Source of the DNA: Guadua angustifolia
Lineage: Eukaryota > Streptophyta > Magnoliopsida > Poales > Poaceae
Assembly: GCA_036346375.1 (NCBI GenBank)
Contig: CM070518.1
Location: 2,860,182 to 2,924,181 of the forward strand
DNA: 64,000 nt
Direction: 5' to 3'
The notes under the pieces are model-generated. The model did no database searches. It saw nothing but the letters and a program-made list of their open reading frames with translations, and was not told the DNA's origin. Below are positions 22,387 through 34,590 of the stretch, piece by piece. A program made the position numbers and the translations under genes. Positions within the stretch are counted from its first letter, which is position 1; every line of letters starts with the position of its first letter.

Positions 22387-23464
22387 ATACTGACTGTAGG
22401 TCTTGGCCCTAGTTAGCATGGTTGTATCTTAGGGAGTCCAAAACTATTTTCTAAAAGAAAAACTTAAACTGGACTAAAACAACACTCTTGACTCTTCTCA
22501 TTCTCTGCTCCTCACCTTTGCTGAAAATTATGATTTTCCGAGGCCATTGAGCATGGTGGACTTATCTATTTCCCTTTTGAATAGATGAGGATGGTCCAAG
22601 AGTACGGGGAGCAGGAATGAGGTTACGCAGCAGAGCTATGGCACATGATGAGGGTGCTCGGAGGCTTCGACAGGCCGATCTACCGAGGGGAGACCATAGT
22701 ACGTGCTGGACTCGACGTTGGCTGGAGGGTTCAGATTACGATCTACACACGAGCAAGGGCAAGAGGAAGTTGTTCCATCCGCATCACCGTCAGGAGGTCT
22801 ACGCCCGAGGCCGGGATCCAGGTGGCAGCACGTTTGGCGATGAGACAACTTGCTCGTACCTACCCCCGAGAGTTGGAAGACACTGTGTTCCGACATCATC
22901 CACGCCGAGACAACCGTCTTGACCGAGCGCCGATAGTAGAGGAAGACGCCACAGTTACCCACCTGGTGAGATATGTCATTGCTTAGGAGGATGCCCTCGA
23001 CGATATGGTTCTGGAGCTGCGGAGAACTCGTAACGAGGCCAGGGATGCGGAAGCTCGGCTCCAAGAGGTCTTAGATCAGTCTCTCCGGAGGATCCATGAG
23101 TTGGAGGATGCATTATTTGGACCTGAGCCAGAGCCGGAGATGGAGCTACACGACCCCGACCCGGAGACAGACCCGGAATCAGACCACGAAGGATGAGAGA
23201 TTTAGGATTAAGTTGAGACTCAAATGTTGAGTCGCGTCCATATGATAGCATTACCAATTGTAATAGACGTTAAGGTTGAGTGTTTAGTTTGGATCTTATT
23301 GTTTGCTGAGTGTGCAGTATGCGTTGCAAAGCTTTTAGGCTTATGTAAGCAACCATACCAAGTTATTCAATAAAATGATAAAGTTTGGGTTAAACCCGTT
23401 TTCCCCGCTTTAGAGATTCTTATATCTCATCTGTGCTACTTCTACCCCCTCCTAACCTAAACAG
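22387..23464 (+). pseudogene. Leader region with an extra coiled-coil/acidic ORF upstream of gag
   Basis: Between the primer-binding site and gag lies about 1 kb holding decayed frames. The clearest is 23005-23196: MVLELRRTRNEARDAEARL..., a heptad-like charged stretch followed by an acidic tail rich in EPEPE/DPDPETDPE. Upstream frames in 22617-22986 are Arg-rich. No known domain recognised. It may be an N-terminal extension of gag or a separate leader protein. TGA ends it at 23194-23196. Confidence 0.45.
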
Positions 23465-24480
23465 ATGGTGAATACTCGCGGCAACAATGGAGCGTCAGGA
23501 AGTAGTCTCCGCAGGAATGACCATGATGGAACACCACCGTAGCTGCCGCCGGTGGATATGCGAACTTGGGAGCTTTTTAAGCGGCAAAGACAAACTCAGC
23601 TTATGCAGACGATGATGCAGCAAATGCAGAATCTGGCTGGCCAAGCTACCGGTAACACGCAGCAAGGCAACAATGGGCCACGTACCCACTCCAAGTTGGC
23701 TGATTTCATGAGAACTCATCCTCCGACATTCTCAGGTAATGTCAATCCATTGGAGGCCGATGATTGGTTGAGAACCATGGAAAAGAAGCTGCACATCACG
23801 CAATGTGAGGGCAATGAGAGGGTGTTGTATGCTTCGCACCAGTTGGAAGGAACCGCTGCAGAATGGTGGGAGAACTACTGCACAACGCATGAAGCCCCGC
23901 AGGAGATCACACGGGAGGAATTTTCAACTGCTTTTCGCCAGTATCATGTGCTAGAAGGAATGATGGATCTCAAGAAGGAGGAGTTTAGGGCTTTGAAGCA
24001 AGGTAGTCAATCGGTGGCAGAGTATTTAAATAGGTTTACTCAGTTGGCACGCTATGCACCTGAGGATGTGGCTCTGCACAAGGCCGCATAGCCGCGCTTC
24101 AAAGGATGAACTCAGACTCTGGTGGGATTGATCACCCACACTTTCCCTAACTTTCAGGAGTTGGTCAATAAGGCTTTGATCCTTGAAGATAAACGCAAGG
24201 AGTTGGGTGAGGACCGCAAGCGCAGGATGGCTAGTCAGGCAGGGCGGCCGAATCATCTCAGGTTGAGGATGACACCTCGGTAGCTTGCCAGATTCACTTC
24301 AGCTTGCCGAAAGCAGAGCACTGGCCCCAACACCGCGCCCCGCTAGTCAGAATTTTCAGACTCCAGCGCCAATGGGCAATGCAGTTTCAGGAAGTCAATA
24401 GCCCGATGCTAGAAGGTGCTTTTCATGCAATGAGCCTGGGCATTTTTCCAACAAGTGTCCGAAGAAGGGAGGAATTACTC
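23465..24480 (+). pseudogene. gypsy gag, broken
   Basis: Capsid/nucleocapsid polyprotein. ATG at 23465 (MVNTRGNNGASGSS), with an in-frame TAG at 23540. The retrotransposon gag core runs from FMRTHPPTFSGNVNPLEADD (about 23706) to AEWWENYC (23860) and FRALKQGSQSVAEYLNRFTQ (23988). Another stop (TAG) is at 24089. A CCHC zinc knuckle CFSCNEPGHFSNKC is readable in a shifted frame at about 24424-24465. Confidence 0.85.
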
Positions 24481-24559
24481 CAGTTTGCTTCAACTTGAGC
24501 AGCACCCTAGCTAAGACCCTAGTGGCAGGAGGAAATTGAGTGCCGCCAGCGATCGAGCG

Positions 24560-25898
24560 CCGCCGCATAACAAAGCGTGGAAGGATCAACCACATTATCG
24601 GATGGAGCTCAGAGGCATCGGATGTCGATCTTGGGTAAGTTCCTAGTTAACTCAAGACCGCCACGCTTTTATTTGATTCTCGAGCTTCAGATTCGTTTGT
24701 TTCTTGGAGTTTTGTATGGAAGAATGGATTTGCGGTTAAGAATCTTAAATGTGTGCTTCTAGTGCAAACCCTAGGATTGGAACTTCAATCTAACCTTGGG
24801 TATTTAGGAGTTAAGTTGCTTATGAATGGAATAGAGTTCCTAGCGAATCTCATCTTGTTAGATACCCAAACCTTAGATGTTATCTTAGGGATGGATTGGT
24901 TGTCAAAACACAAGGCTGTCTTGGATTGTGGCCAAAGGATGGTGACCTTAGAAAACCCTAATGGTGAAAAGGTGGAAGTGCATGCTACCGCAATCCGTGA
25001 TGGTCAGTTGATGATCAATAGTGTGAAGGTGGTTAATTTGGAGGACGTACCAGTGGCTAGAGTTTACCCGGAGGTATTCCCTGAGGATTTACGGGGCATG
25101 CCGCCAGATCGGGATATTGAGTTTGTTATTGAATTGATACCTGGAACAGCACCGATAGCAAAAAGACCATATAGGATGCCAACCGATGAGTTAGTTGAGA
25201 TGAAGAAGCAAATTGAGGAATTCTTTGGAGAAGGGTTTCATTCGCCAAGTTCTTCCCGTGAGGAGCGCCAGATTTTGTTCGTCAGAAGAAGGATGGAAGT
25301 TTAAGGATGTGCATCGATTATCGTGCACTTAATGAAGTAACAATCAAGAATAAGTACCCTTTGCCGAGAATTGATGATTTGTTTGATCAGTTGAAGGGAG
25401 CAGCAGTTTTCTCCAAGATAGATCTTCGATTAGGTTATCATCAGTTGAGGATTAGAGCGGAGGACATTCCAAGACAAAGATTTTCAACCCGTTATGGACA
25501 TTATGAGTTTACAAATATGTCATTTGGGTTAACCAATGCCCCAAATTTTATTTCATGAACCTCATGAACAAGGTGTTCATGGAATATTTGGATAAGTTTG
25601 TGGTTGTCTTTATTGATGATATCCTAGTGTATTCCAAGTCGGAAGAAGAACATGATAAGCATTTGAGATTGGTTTTGGAAAGGTTGCATGATCATCAATT
25701 ATATGCCAAGTTCAGCAAGTGTGACTTTTGGAAGGAGAAGGTGGAATTCCTTGGCCATGTAATGACCGCTAAAGGAATTACCATGGATCCAAGTAAAGTG
25801 GAAGCTGTGTTGCATTGGGAGCAACCGAAGACAGTCACACAGATCCGTAGTTTTCTGGGAATGGCGGATATTACCGTCGATTCATAGAAGGATTTTCG
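24560..25898 (+). pseudogene. gypsy protease-reverse transcriptase, broken by frameshifts
   Basis: The protease motif reads FDSRASDSFV (about 24672), with Arg where the DSG Gly is expected, and ILGMDWLSKH (24888). RT starts at VYPEVFPEDLRGMPPDRDIEF (about 25063), then MCIDYRALNEVTIKNKYPLP (25307), SKIDLRLGYHQ, MSFGLTNAPN, and the catalytic VFIDDILVYS (about 25606). Three breaks inside RT look like single-base indels: near 25285, 25545 and 25870. The rest of the domain is well kept. Frame then passes into the long downstream ORF. Confidence 0.88.
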
Positions 25899-27944
25899 AT
25901 GATTGCGAGACCTCTTATGCAATTGTTGAAAAAGGAGAAGAAGTTTGCATGGACGCCTGAGTGCGAGAATAGTTTTCAGGAACTAAAGAAGAGATTAACA
26001 TCTGCCCCTGTGTTAATATTGCTGGATGTGCGGAGCAGTTTTGACATTTACTGTGATGCATCGCGGCAAGGTCTTGGATATGTGTTAATGCAGAATGGCA
26101 AGGTGGTGGCCTACGCATCAAGGCAGTTGAGGCCTCATGAGGGGAATTACCCAATGCATGACTTGGAGCTAGCAGCCGTAGTGCATGCTTTAAAGATATG
26201 GCGTCATTATCTCATTGGAAATAGATGTGAGATATATACGGACCATAAGAGTTTGAAGTATATATTCACTCAATCGGATCTTAACATGAGGCAGAGGAGA
26301 TGGTTGGAATTGATAAAGGATTATAATGTTGGAATCCATTATCACCCTGGAAAAGCTAATGTGGTGGCTGACGCTTTAAGTCGGAAGAGTCACAATGTGA
26401 ATTCGTTGGTGGTAAGTGAACAGCGGGAGTTGTGTGAAGAATTTCAGAAGTTGGATTTGGAAGTTGTACCGCAAGGTTTTCTTGCTGCATTGGAAGTGAA
26501 GTCAACCTTGGAGGATCAAATCAGAGATAAGCAGAGTAAGGATGAGAAGATCAGCAAGATCAAGTCCAAGAAGGATGAAGGGTTAGCTGAGGATTTCTTG
26601 GTAGATGAGCAAGGAACCCTGTGGTTCAAAGGGCGGATTTGTGTGCCGGACGAGAAGGAGCTTAAGCAGTTGATTCTTGAGGAGGCTCACGATTCCAAGT
26701 ATTCGATTCATCCGGGAAGTGCCAAAATGTATCAAGATCTTAAGGGAAGATTTTGGTGGCCTAACATGAAGCGTGAAGTAGCGGAGCATGTAGCGTTGTG
26801 TGATGTATGCCAGAGGGTGAAGGCAATGCATCAGAAGCCCGCTGGATTGTTGCAACCATTAAAGATTCCGGAATGGAAATGGGAGGAGATTGGAATGGAT
26901 TTTATCACGGGATTGCCCAAGACTCAGAGGGGTTACGACTCCATATGGGTAATCATTGACCGGTTAACTAAAGTCGCTCACTTTATCCCGGTAAAGACGA
27001 CCTATTCAGGAGACAAATTGGCAGAGTTATATATGTCAAGGATTGTGTGTTTGCATGGTGTGCCCAAGAAGATAGTGTCGGATCGAGGTACCCAGTTTAC
27101 CTCAAGATTTTGGGACAAGCTGCATGAAGCATTGGGTACTCGCTTGAATTTTAGCACCGTATACCATCCGCAGACAGATGGTCAGACCGAAAGAGTTAAT
27201 CAGATTTTAGAGGACATGTTAAAAGCCTGTGCGATATCATACAGCACATCTTGGGATAAATGTTTGCCGTATGCCGAGTTCAGTTATAACAATAGTTATC
27301 AGGCTAGTTTGCAAATGTCACCATATGAAGCTTTATATGGACGAGCCTGTCGTACTCCTTTGAATTGGAATGAGACAGGAGAGCGTTCGGTGTTTGGACC
27401 TGAGACTCTTAGGGAGGCCGAAGAGCAAGTTGCCATGATCAGGGAGAGATTGAAGACAGCACAGTCAAGGCAAAAGAGTTATGCTGATAATCACCGTCGT
27501 GACTTGAGTTTTGAGCCCAATGATTATGTGTACCTTAGGGTTACTCCCCTTAAAGGTGTTAAGAGGTTTCATGTCAAGGGGAAGCTTGCACCTAGGTTCG
27601 TTGGACCATTTAAAATCCTGAGCCGTCGAGGAGAGGTTGCTTATCAGTTAGAGTTGCCAGAATCATTGGCCGGTGTGCATGATGTGTTCCATGTGTCACA
27701 GCTTAAGAAGTGCCTTCGATTGCCAGCTGAGCAGACGCCGTTGGAGGCTATTAAGTTGCAGGAAGATCTGACCTACAAGGAGCATCTGATCAAGATTTTG
27801 GATGTGATGGAGCGTAGGACCAGAAACAAGTCCACCCGCTTTTGTAGAGTTCAACGGAGTAATCATTCGGACAATGAAGCAACCTGGGAGCGTGAGAAAG
27901 ATCTGAAGGCAGAATTTCCAAGCTTATTCTCTAGTCAGCCTTAA
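25899..27944 (+). CDS. gypsy RNase H-integrase-chromodomain polyprotein part (681 aa)
   Basis: Longest intact frame of the window; C-terminal part of the pol polyprotein, so its ATG is just the first Met after a break. RNase H spans about residues 45-165 with D53 (YCDAS), E90, D115 (TDHKSL) and D158 (VADAL). Integrase has a zinc-binding H264-H271-C301-C304 set, then catalytic D334 (GMDFITG), D395 (SDRGTQF) and E431 (QTERVN), spacing D-35-E. The tail has the LAPRFVGPFKIL and VHDVFHVSQLKKC blocks and ends with a chromodomain-like stretch (NEATWEREKDLKAEFPSLF, about 653-675). The chain stops at TAA 27942-27944 before the polypurine tract. Confidence 0.9.
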   Translation: MIARPLMQLLKKEKKFAWTPECENSFQELKKRLTSAPVLILLDVRSSFDIYCDASRQGLGYVLMQNGKVVAYASRQLRPHEGNYPMHDLELAAVVHALKIWRHYLIGNRCEIYTDHKSLKYIFTQSDLNMRQRRWLELIKDYNVGIHYHPGKANVVADALSRKSHNVNSLVVSEQRELCEEFQKLDLEVVPQGFLAALEVKSTLEDQIRDKQSKDEKISKIKSKKDEGLAEDFLVDEQGTLWFKGRICVPDEKELKQLILEEAHDSKYSIHPGSAKMYQDLKGRFWWPNMKREVAEHVALCDVCQRVKAMHQKPAGLLQPLKIPEWKWEEIGMDFITGLPKTQRGYDSIWVIIDRLTKVAHFIPVKTTYSGDKLAELYMSRIVCLHGVPKKIVSDRGTQFTSRFWDKLHEALGTRLNFSTVYHPQTDGQTERVNQILEDMLKACAISYSTSWDKCLPYAEFSYNNSYQASLQMSPYEALYGRACRTPLNWNETGERSVFGPETLREAEEQVAMIRERLKTAQSRQKSYADNHRRDLSFEPNDYVYLRVTPLKGVKRFHVKGKLAPRFVGPFKILSRRGEVAYQLELPESLAGVHDVFHVSQLKKCLRLPAEQTPLEAIKLQEDLTYKEHLIKILDVMERRTRNKSTRFCRVQRSNHSDNEATWEREKDLKAEFPSLFSSQP

Positions 27945-27965
27945 ATCTTGGGGTCGAGATTCCGT

Positions 27966-27980
27966 TAAGGGGGGGAGGTT
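27966..27980 (+). other. Polypurine tract
   Basis: AAGGGGGGGAGGTT directly before the 3' LTR. It primes plus-strand DNA synthesis. Confidence 0.85.
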
Positions 27981-30912
27981 TGTAACATCCCAAAATTTCA
28001 GCTTTTCAATTAATTAATATTATTTTATTGCTAAATATGATTTTTGTGAATTTTCTGAATTTATTTGGATTTTTTGGGATTTATTTGAATTATTTGAAAT
28101 TAAATAATATTACCTTCTATTAAAGATTAATTATAAATATATAAATCCGAAATAAAGTTTTTGTGAAAATATTTTAATTAAGTCAAGAAGGTTTCAAAGT
28201 ATTTTTGAGAATTTTCTGGGAATTTTTAGAATATTTTTACTACCTTAAATAAATCAGTTTATTTTCGGGAATTAAATTGAATCGAAAAATCCGGAATAAT
28301 CGTGTGAAACGAGAACGGAGCCCGGCCATCTTTGGCGTCTTGCGGGTTTAAAAGGGATTAAACGCCGACCGTTGGATCTTGATCCAACGGCCTTCATCAT
28401 CCGAATCTAAAAAGGAAACCCTAACGTGATCTTGACCGACGGATGCGCATCAGACGGCCCGTGGTCATCGTGTCCGAGTCGGAGACCTCGCCGCCGTATC
28501 CGAGCCGAGTTCTGCGCCGCCGCCGTCCTTCCTTGTTTAGCGTGCCCCTCCGGGTATAAATAGAGGCCCCGAGCCCCCTCCGAAACTCACCTTGAGCCGC
28601 CGCCCCTTTTCCCTCACGCACCGTCGCCGGAGGAGCACCGAGGAGCCCACGCGCCGTCGCCGGAGTTCTGTGGAGGTCGCGCCGGGTCTACATCGTCGCC
28701 GAGTACCTCTTTCACCGAGAGAGCTGCGGATTCGAGGTCGCCGTGTCGTGCTCCATCTGCGCCGCTGTTCGTTGGTCATCGGGGAGTGCCGGAACGCCGC
28801 CGAGCTAGTCGTCGTCTTCGTCACCAGCGAGATCAAGCCACCGGGTTTTCATTGCTGCTCGGAAGCTCCGTGGGCCGTCTGATCATCAACGGGCGGACGA
28901 GATAGCGCCACGTCACTCAGGTGAACCGGAAACCGCACGGGTAAGCGTGAGCCGTCGATCACCAGATCCATGGACCACAATCTGCCACGTCGTGCCGTAC
29001 GATCGAGCGGGAAAAATCGGAATTTCCTTTATAAAAATAATTCGCTAAAATCGGATTTATGAATTAGGGTTTATTTTCAGGATTTTCAAACTTCAAAACG
29101 CGATAACTTTTGCATACGAACTCCGATTGAGGTGATTCAAATTCCTAAAAATTTGTAAAATTGAGATATTTCTAATGGTGGCTTTTATTTGAATTTTTGA
29201 ATTTGTTTGCTCTTTGGTTTTGGTTTTTATTTGCTTTTCTCTCTCGATTCGCGTAGACGTTGAATTTTGTGAGGCTTCGGAAGGGGATCTTGCAGCTCAA
29301 GAATTATTTTCAGACCAAGACCAGGAGCTTAATGAAGGCAAGTTGTGCTTTGATCATATTGCACCCATAAATTAGATTGCATGCTATTTTGATTTACCTT
29401 ATCACTTGTTATTTTATGTATAAATGATTTCAACATAAATTTGGGATTAGCTACCGTACCCTTTGAATTACACCCTACCTTGTTAGTTGTATGCCATGAT
29501 CCACTTGTCACCCTAGGTTGGTTAATTATAGTTGGATAAATAGAAAATCAACATGGGTGGTTAGACCGAATTATAGATGCTTAGCCATGCCACGTCATCA
29601 CATGCTCATGAAATATTGCTTATTAATCTTGACTAATGGAATATGGAACTATGATGATAATTTGTGGGCCATGTGTGGTCGCACAAAGAGATTGAGTTGT
29701 TGTGACAATGAGTCACATAACGATGTTGATTTGTGAAGAGCACGTGGTGTTTGGTAATCAAGCTGGGGTGGGAAAAACGATTTAGGCGGGGCAAGTGGCA
29801 AGATTGTTTCTGTGGGCCAAGAGTGGCAATCGGGCGGTCAGATTTGGTTTTTATTGGTTTTGGATATTTGAGATTATCTCTGGTTAGTCTTGCCTTGGTC
29901 GATTAAGGACTTAACCTTGCAAGCCTTTGACTGAGTCAATCATGCGACCACACGTCTGTTATGGGGCAACTTAGTCGACTAATTTGCAAATGCTTAACTT
30001 AAGTTCTATCTTGGTGGTGTGAGTCCTGTACGGGAAACTCACATGGCGCAAGAGGGGGGCCTGTTGTGGTGGTATAGCCCTTGTTGTTAAAACCTTAGCG
30101 GGTAGCATCGGGTTAAGAGGATGCATTGTAAAGGCTTTGTTATAATCGTTAAACTTGTATGGTGCATGGTTATATCGTGGGTAAAGTGCATAATCTCGCA
30201 GAGTGTACAATCTATTCGGATAGCCGTTTCACAGTATTGAGCAAAGCTCGGGGATTCTGATCAAGGGTTAGACTTTTGCAAAATGGAAACTTGGGATGGA
30301 TGGCAGGATGTCATGTGGAAAATGGAACTTGATTTAGGATAAACACTTGGGTTGATTTAAGAATATTGGAATCTACTTATTGTTGTTATTTGTTTTACTA
30401 TCTTTTCAATCTACATATTGTTTACGTTTGAAAATGCTGCTATACTGCTTATGAACTACTTAGCCTTTCCTTTGGAATAAGCCTTGCATATAGCTATGAT
30501 AGAATTGCATTCTGTGCACAACTTGTTGAGTATGTTGTATACTCACCCTTGCCTACAAACACCAAACAACAGTGGAGGAGTCATCGCCCGTATTGGAGGA
30601 GGACTTTCAGGTGAACGCGAATCACTTGGCCAAGCCTTGTCAGTCGCCTGTGGTGTACTGATGAGTCACTACGTCTTCTACTATTTTCCGCTGCATTCGT
30701 CTTACTTTATCTTAGACTTGCCCATGTGGCTGAATAAATGTAAGTGATCATAAGATCATACACTAGTTATGTTGAATAAATGAAGTCTTATTATTATTAT
30801 CGTTGTGTATGATGTGATGCTTACCGATGTTAAGCTGTGTGCACTAGCAATTGATCCTGGGACTAGTGCGGTAAACACAGTAGGTCCGAATTGGTAAATT
30901 CGGGTCCCTACA
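27981..30912 (+). repeat. 3' LTR of the inner gypsy element
   Basis: 2932 bp, TGTAACATCCC to CCCTACA. Partner of 19456-22370. Confidence 0.92.
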
Positions 30913-33900
30913 CGTGCCCCGTAGCTCTCCCACTCACTCGCCGGAGTTAGCCCAGCTGCCACCTCGGTTTTTCTCACCTTCCACCGCCGGCCGTCACTTT
31001 CCGCCGCACCCAAGACCCTTGCCGAGTTCGTGGTGACGAGCTGCATCGCGGGGACCACTTCTTCTGACCGGAGACGCCCGGAAACGCTGTAGACTACTTC
31101 ATCTTCCTCAGCTCCGGCGACAAGCACCGCCGCCTCTTCTTCAAAGCATCACAGCTCACCGCCACCGTCGGATCACCATCGAACGTTCGAGGTAACGCCA
31201 CATCCCCTTTCAGAAGCGCTAGACTCAAGATAGCCTCAGAGATCCTGACCGTAGGATCTTGATCTGACTGCCACCGTAGCGCCGCGTAGTCGTAACGCGT
31301 GTGTTTGAAAATGGCCGGTAGATCGTCATCGTGTGGCTCTGAGAAGTCCACGTAGCCGCCGTGGGGATGCGATGATAATGGCCGTTGGATCTCGTCTCAA
31401 TGGTGCCGATTGCATCGCAGAGACCAATAGTGGTAGATCTTCACCGTTAGATCTTAGATGTTCGGCCGGATTAAGCCGCGTGAGGTTCGGCGAATAGGGT
31501 ATCGCTCGCGTAGTCGCCGCCGTCGATCTTCATCCACCAGCGCCAAGGAGCCCACGAGTCGTAGTAGTGCGCTTGATAATGCCCGTTAGATCTTAGATCT
31601 GCGGTCAAGTGCTCGCCACGTAGCTAACCTTGATACATTTGATAATGTCCGCTGAATCCTAGATGCGTGGTCGAGATTTCGCCACGTAGCTCTCAAGAAT
31701 TCCAGCCGCTGAACCATAGCCGTCGATTCTTGGATGACCGGCCGTGATGCATGTGCGTGTCACTCACCGAGCTGTCCACGTCGCTAGGTCAAGGCTGGTG
31801 GTTGAATCAGATCCAAGCCGTAGGATTTTGAATGAGCGGCTCGGATGATGCCACGGGCGAGGTTGATCGTGTGGACCCACCGCTGATTTGAATCCAACGG
31901 CGGAAAATATGTGTCCGCGTGGACCAGTGGATGCGCGCCACGTGTCGCCATGTCGCGGACCGTGCACATCGTGCGCCGGGCCCACTTGTCGGTCGGTGAG
32001 AGAGAGTGTGTGCCGACGCCAAGATAACGTCATCCGGGGGCCCACGGTCGATGATCGAGCCGACGTGGCTGGCTCTGGTGCTGACACGTGTCACGCTGAG
32101 AGAATTTAACCGGATTTCCAGTAGGAAAATAAATAGAGTAATTCGGTTTTTTCTTTTATTTGAATTTACAAAAATTGTAATCGCTATAACTTTTGCGTTT
32201 TAGCTCCAATTTGAGCGATTCCAGTTCCTAAAAATTTGTAAAAATGTGAACTATTTATTGGTGTATTTTATTTTATTTTTAGTGTGATCTTGCTGTCTGT
32301 TCAAGTATATTTATTATGTGTACGCTTATTCCGAGTAGACTCCGAGTTGCCGAGAACTGCCGGGGAAGAATTCGAACACCCATCGCAAGTTACAGATCAG
32401 GATCAACTACTTTTCGAAGACAAGTCAAGCTTTGACCATATTGCCCCTAAATTTTCAAATGTATTCCAATTCAAATTATGCATGCTATGTTAATTAAAAA
32501 TTACACTGAATAATTTGGGTAAAATAGATAATACACCTACCTTGTTTATGTCACCTTGTTAATATTATTTGTATGCCCTAAAAACCTTGTCACCCTAAGA
32601 GATTAAATTGAGTTGGTTGCTATTATAAAGCCAACACGGGAGGTTAGACCGTGACTAGTACTTAGTCTGCTTGTATGCGCTAATGGACTTTCGAATTGCA
32701 AAAGAATATTGATTAAACAAATATAGAACGCATTTTGAAATAATGCGATGATGTCATGAGATGGAATTGGGGGTAGCGACCTGTGTGGTTCTACTAATGC
32801 AATGAAGTGGGCATTGGCATGTGTTGCATAAATGCAAACCGGGGTGGGAAATGATTTGGACCGGGGCAAGTGGCAAGGAGGCTTCGTGCCAGGTGGGCCT
32901 GTGTGGCAACGGGATATATTGAGATTATAAAGGCTGTGTGCCGAGAAATATAAAACGGATGTCTTGCTCGGGACAGTTAAGGACTTCACCTTGCGAGCCT
33001 TTGAACTGAGTTACTCGTACAACCACTTGTCTGAAATGGGACAGACCTAGTTTAGTAGGGTTCTGATATCTTTCCTTTGACACTCGGGGTGTGAGCTACA
33101 CAAGAGTATAACTTAGTGCAGGGGGCGTGCACTGTACTACGGCTTGGTACCCATCCAATCAGATAGCTGTTCTAAACTCGCTTTGAGTGAGGGAGTATTA
33201 GAAAGGCACATCGAGAGGTTCCGAGAATCACAGTTAAGTGTTAGTCTCCGAAAGACTTTGTTGCAATCAATCGCTTGTGTGGTGAGCGATCAGATCTGTG
33301 GGTAAAGTGTACACCTCTGCAGAGTGTGTGTTAAATCTATTTGAATAGCCGCGTCCACGGTATTGGACAATGCTCGGGGATTACAGTCAAGGGTTAGATT
33401 TTCAAAATAAAAAGTGGAATGGGTGGCTGTGTGCCAAAGATTAATGAATCAAACTTAGGGCTGTGTGCCAAACTTTTGGGAAAAGAATTGAGGAATTAAT
33501 TATTATAGTAATGATTTTACGCTTTTAATCTAATTAAGACTATCTGCTAAAAGAAATGCTGCTTCATGCAAAATAGCCATTTAAGCCTTTTCCTTGGAAT
33601 AAGCCATGCATGTAGTAATAGAACTGCATTGTGCATGACTTGTTGAGTATGTTGTATACTCACCCTTACTTCAACAAAAAACCTCAGAAGAAGAAGTAAC
33701 ACCAGCTTGGGAAGAGGAGTTCGACGAAGGTCAGGAGGATTAGGGTTGAGCCTTGTCAGTTGCCTGTGGCAGAACGAGGGTTCATTGACGTACTTTTGCT
33801 TTCGCTATTGAACTGTGCTACTTTTATTTATCGTCCTGCGTGACGAATTATTGTAAGGTGACCATAAGGTCGTGTAACTCGTTATATTTATGTTTGAGGT

Positions 33901-34027
33901 ACTTATCTATTATTTCCGCTGTGTATGATTGTGGTATCTCAACCTATTTATCCTATGTGTACTAGCGTGATCCTGGACTAGTACAGAATACACAGAGGGT
34001 CCGGATTTACAGATTCGGGTCCCGACA
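30913..34027 (+). mobile_element. Outer gypsy solo LTR, right piece
   Basis: Continues the LTR that starts at 18758 and ends AGATTCGGGTCCCGACA at 34027. The end matches the style of the inner LTR (GGTAAATTCGGGTCCCTACA), and internal landmarks correspond (TTTGACCATATTGCCCC near 32433 versus TTTGATCATGTTGCACCC near 20798). Combined length is about 3.8 kb. The left third has diverged repeats of the type GATAATGCCCGTTAGATCTT (31390-31690). No coding region. Confidence 0.75.
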
Positions 34028-34590
34028 GCCACCGACGCGGGAGCCGAAGCATTGCGCCGACGCGGGCTTGAAGCCGTGACGGCACTTCGGGCACGGACAC
34101 CGGCATGGAGAATGAACGGTTGTGGATGCGCATGATTGCTGGAGCACAGAAACCAAGGCAACGTCGTCGGGCTTGGAAACCGGATGTGCCACTAGCGCAG
34201 CCGCTGCCGCACGTACTTCGGGACGTGGGTGCGTGAGGCAAGGCGCCGCGCCGCGCCGCCCCGCTGCGCGAGAGTCCAAGGGGGGCTAAGGTGCACGGTC
34301 ATACTGCCGACACCGCTGCGTGGGCATGAGCCGTCGCCATACGCGCACCGGCGCGAGCCGCTACTGTGGCCAAACACAATCACGCAATCGAGGGACGAGC
34401 TCAGGCGACGTATGCGGCTGAGGTGCAATGTTCAGGCGCTGATCTGGGCAGCCATGATGACCGTCAATGCGAGTCAGCTGGACTCCAGTCGCCGTCACGG
34501 ACATCCTGTCTGAGTTTTGGGTGCGGCGCTTCCGACGCCAGTCCGGGCGTAGGCCACTGCCTGAGCCGCCGGATGAAGAGGCGCAATGTT
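34028..34590 (-). other. GC-rich leader, probable continuation of the copia element
   Basis: No protein recognised. Overlapping ORFs on both strands reflect GC content. The minus-strand order (LTR-like 34889 to 34590, leader, then gag at 17700) is what a copia 5' end would give. Confidence 0.4.

Larger units (their letters stand above)
19456..30912 (+). mobile_element. Full-length Ty3/gypsy chromovirus-type element (Tekay/Del-like)
   Basis: Two long LTRs of about 2.9 kb, each starting TGTAACATCCCAAAATTTCA and ending GGGTCCCTACA, enclose a primer-binding site, an extra leader ORF, gag, protease, RT, RNase H, integrase and a C-terminal chromodomain-like tail, then a polypurine tract. Gene order and integrase-chromodomain tail indicate a chromovirus; long LTRs fit Tekay/Del. 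The flanks GTCTT (19451-19455) and CGTGC (30913-30917) do not match, so there is no visible target duplication. It sits inside another LTR of related type. Confidence 0.9.

Noticed and set aside
31764..32109. Overlapping frames on both strands in the outer LTR
   Set aside because: GC-rich LTR sequence with no domain and no match in the sister LTR.
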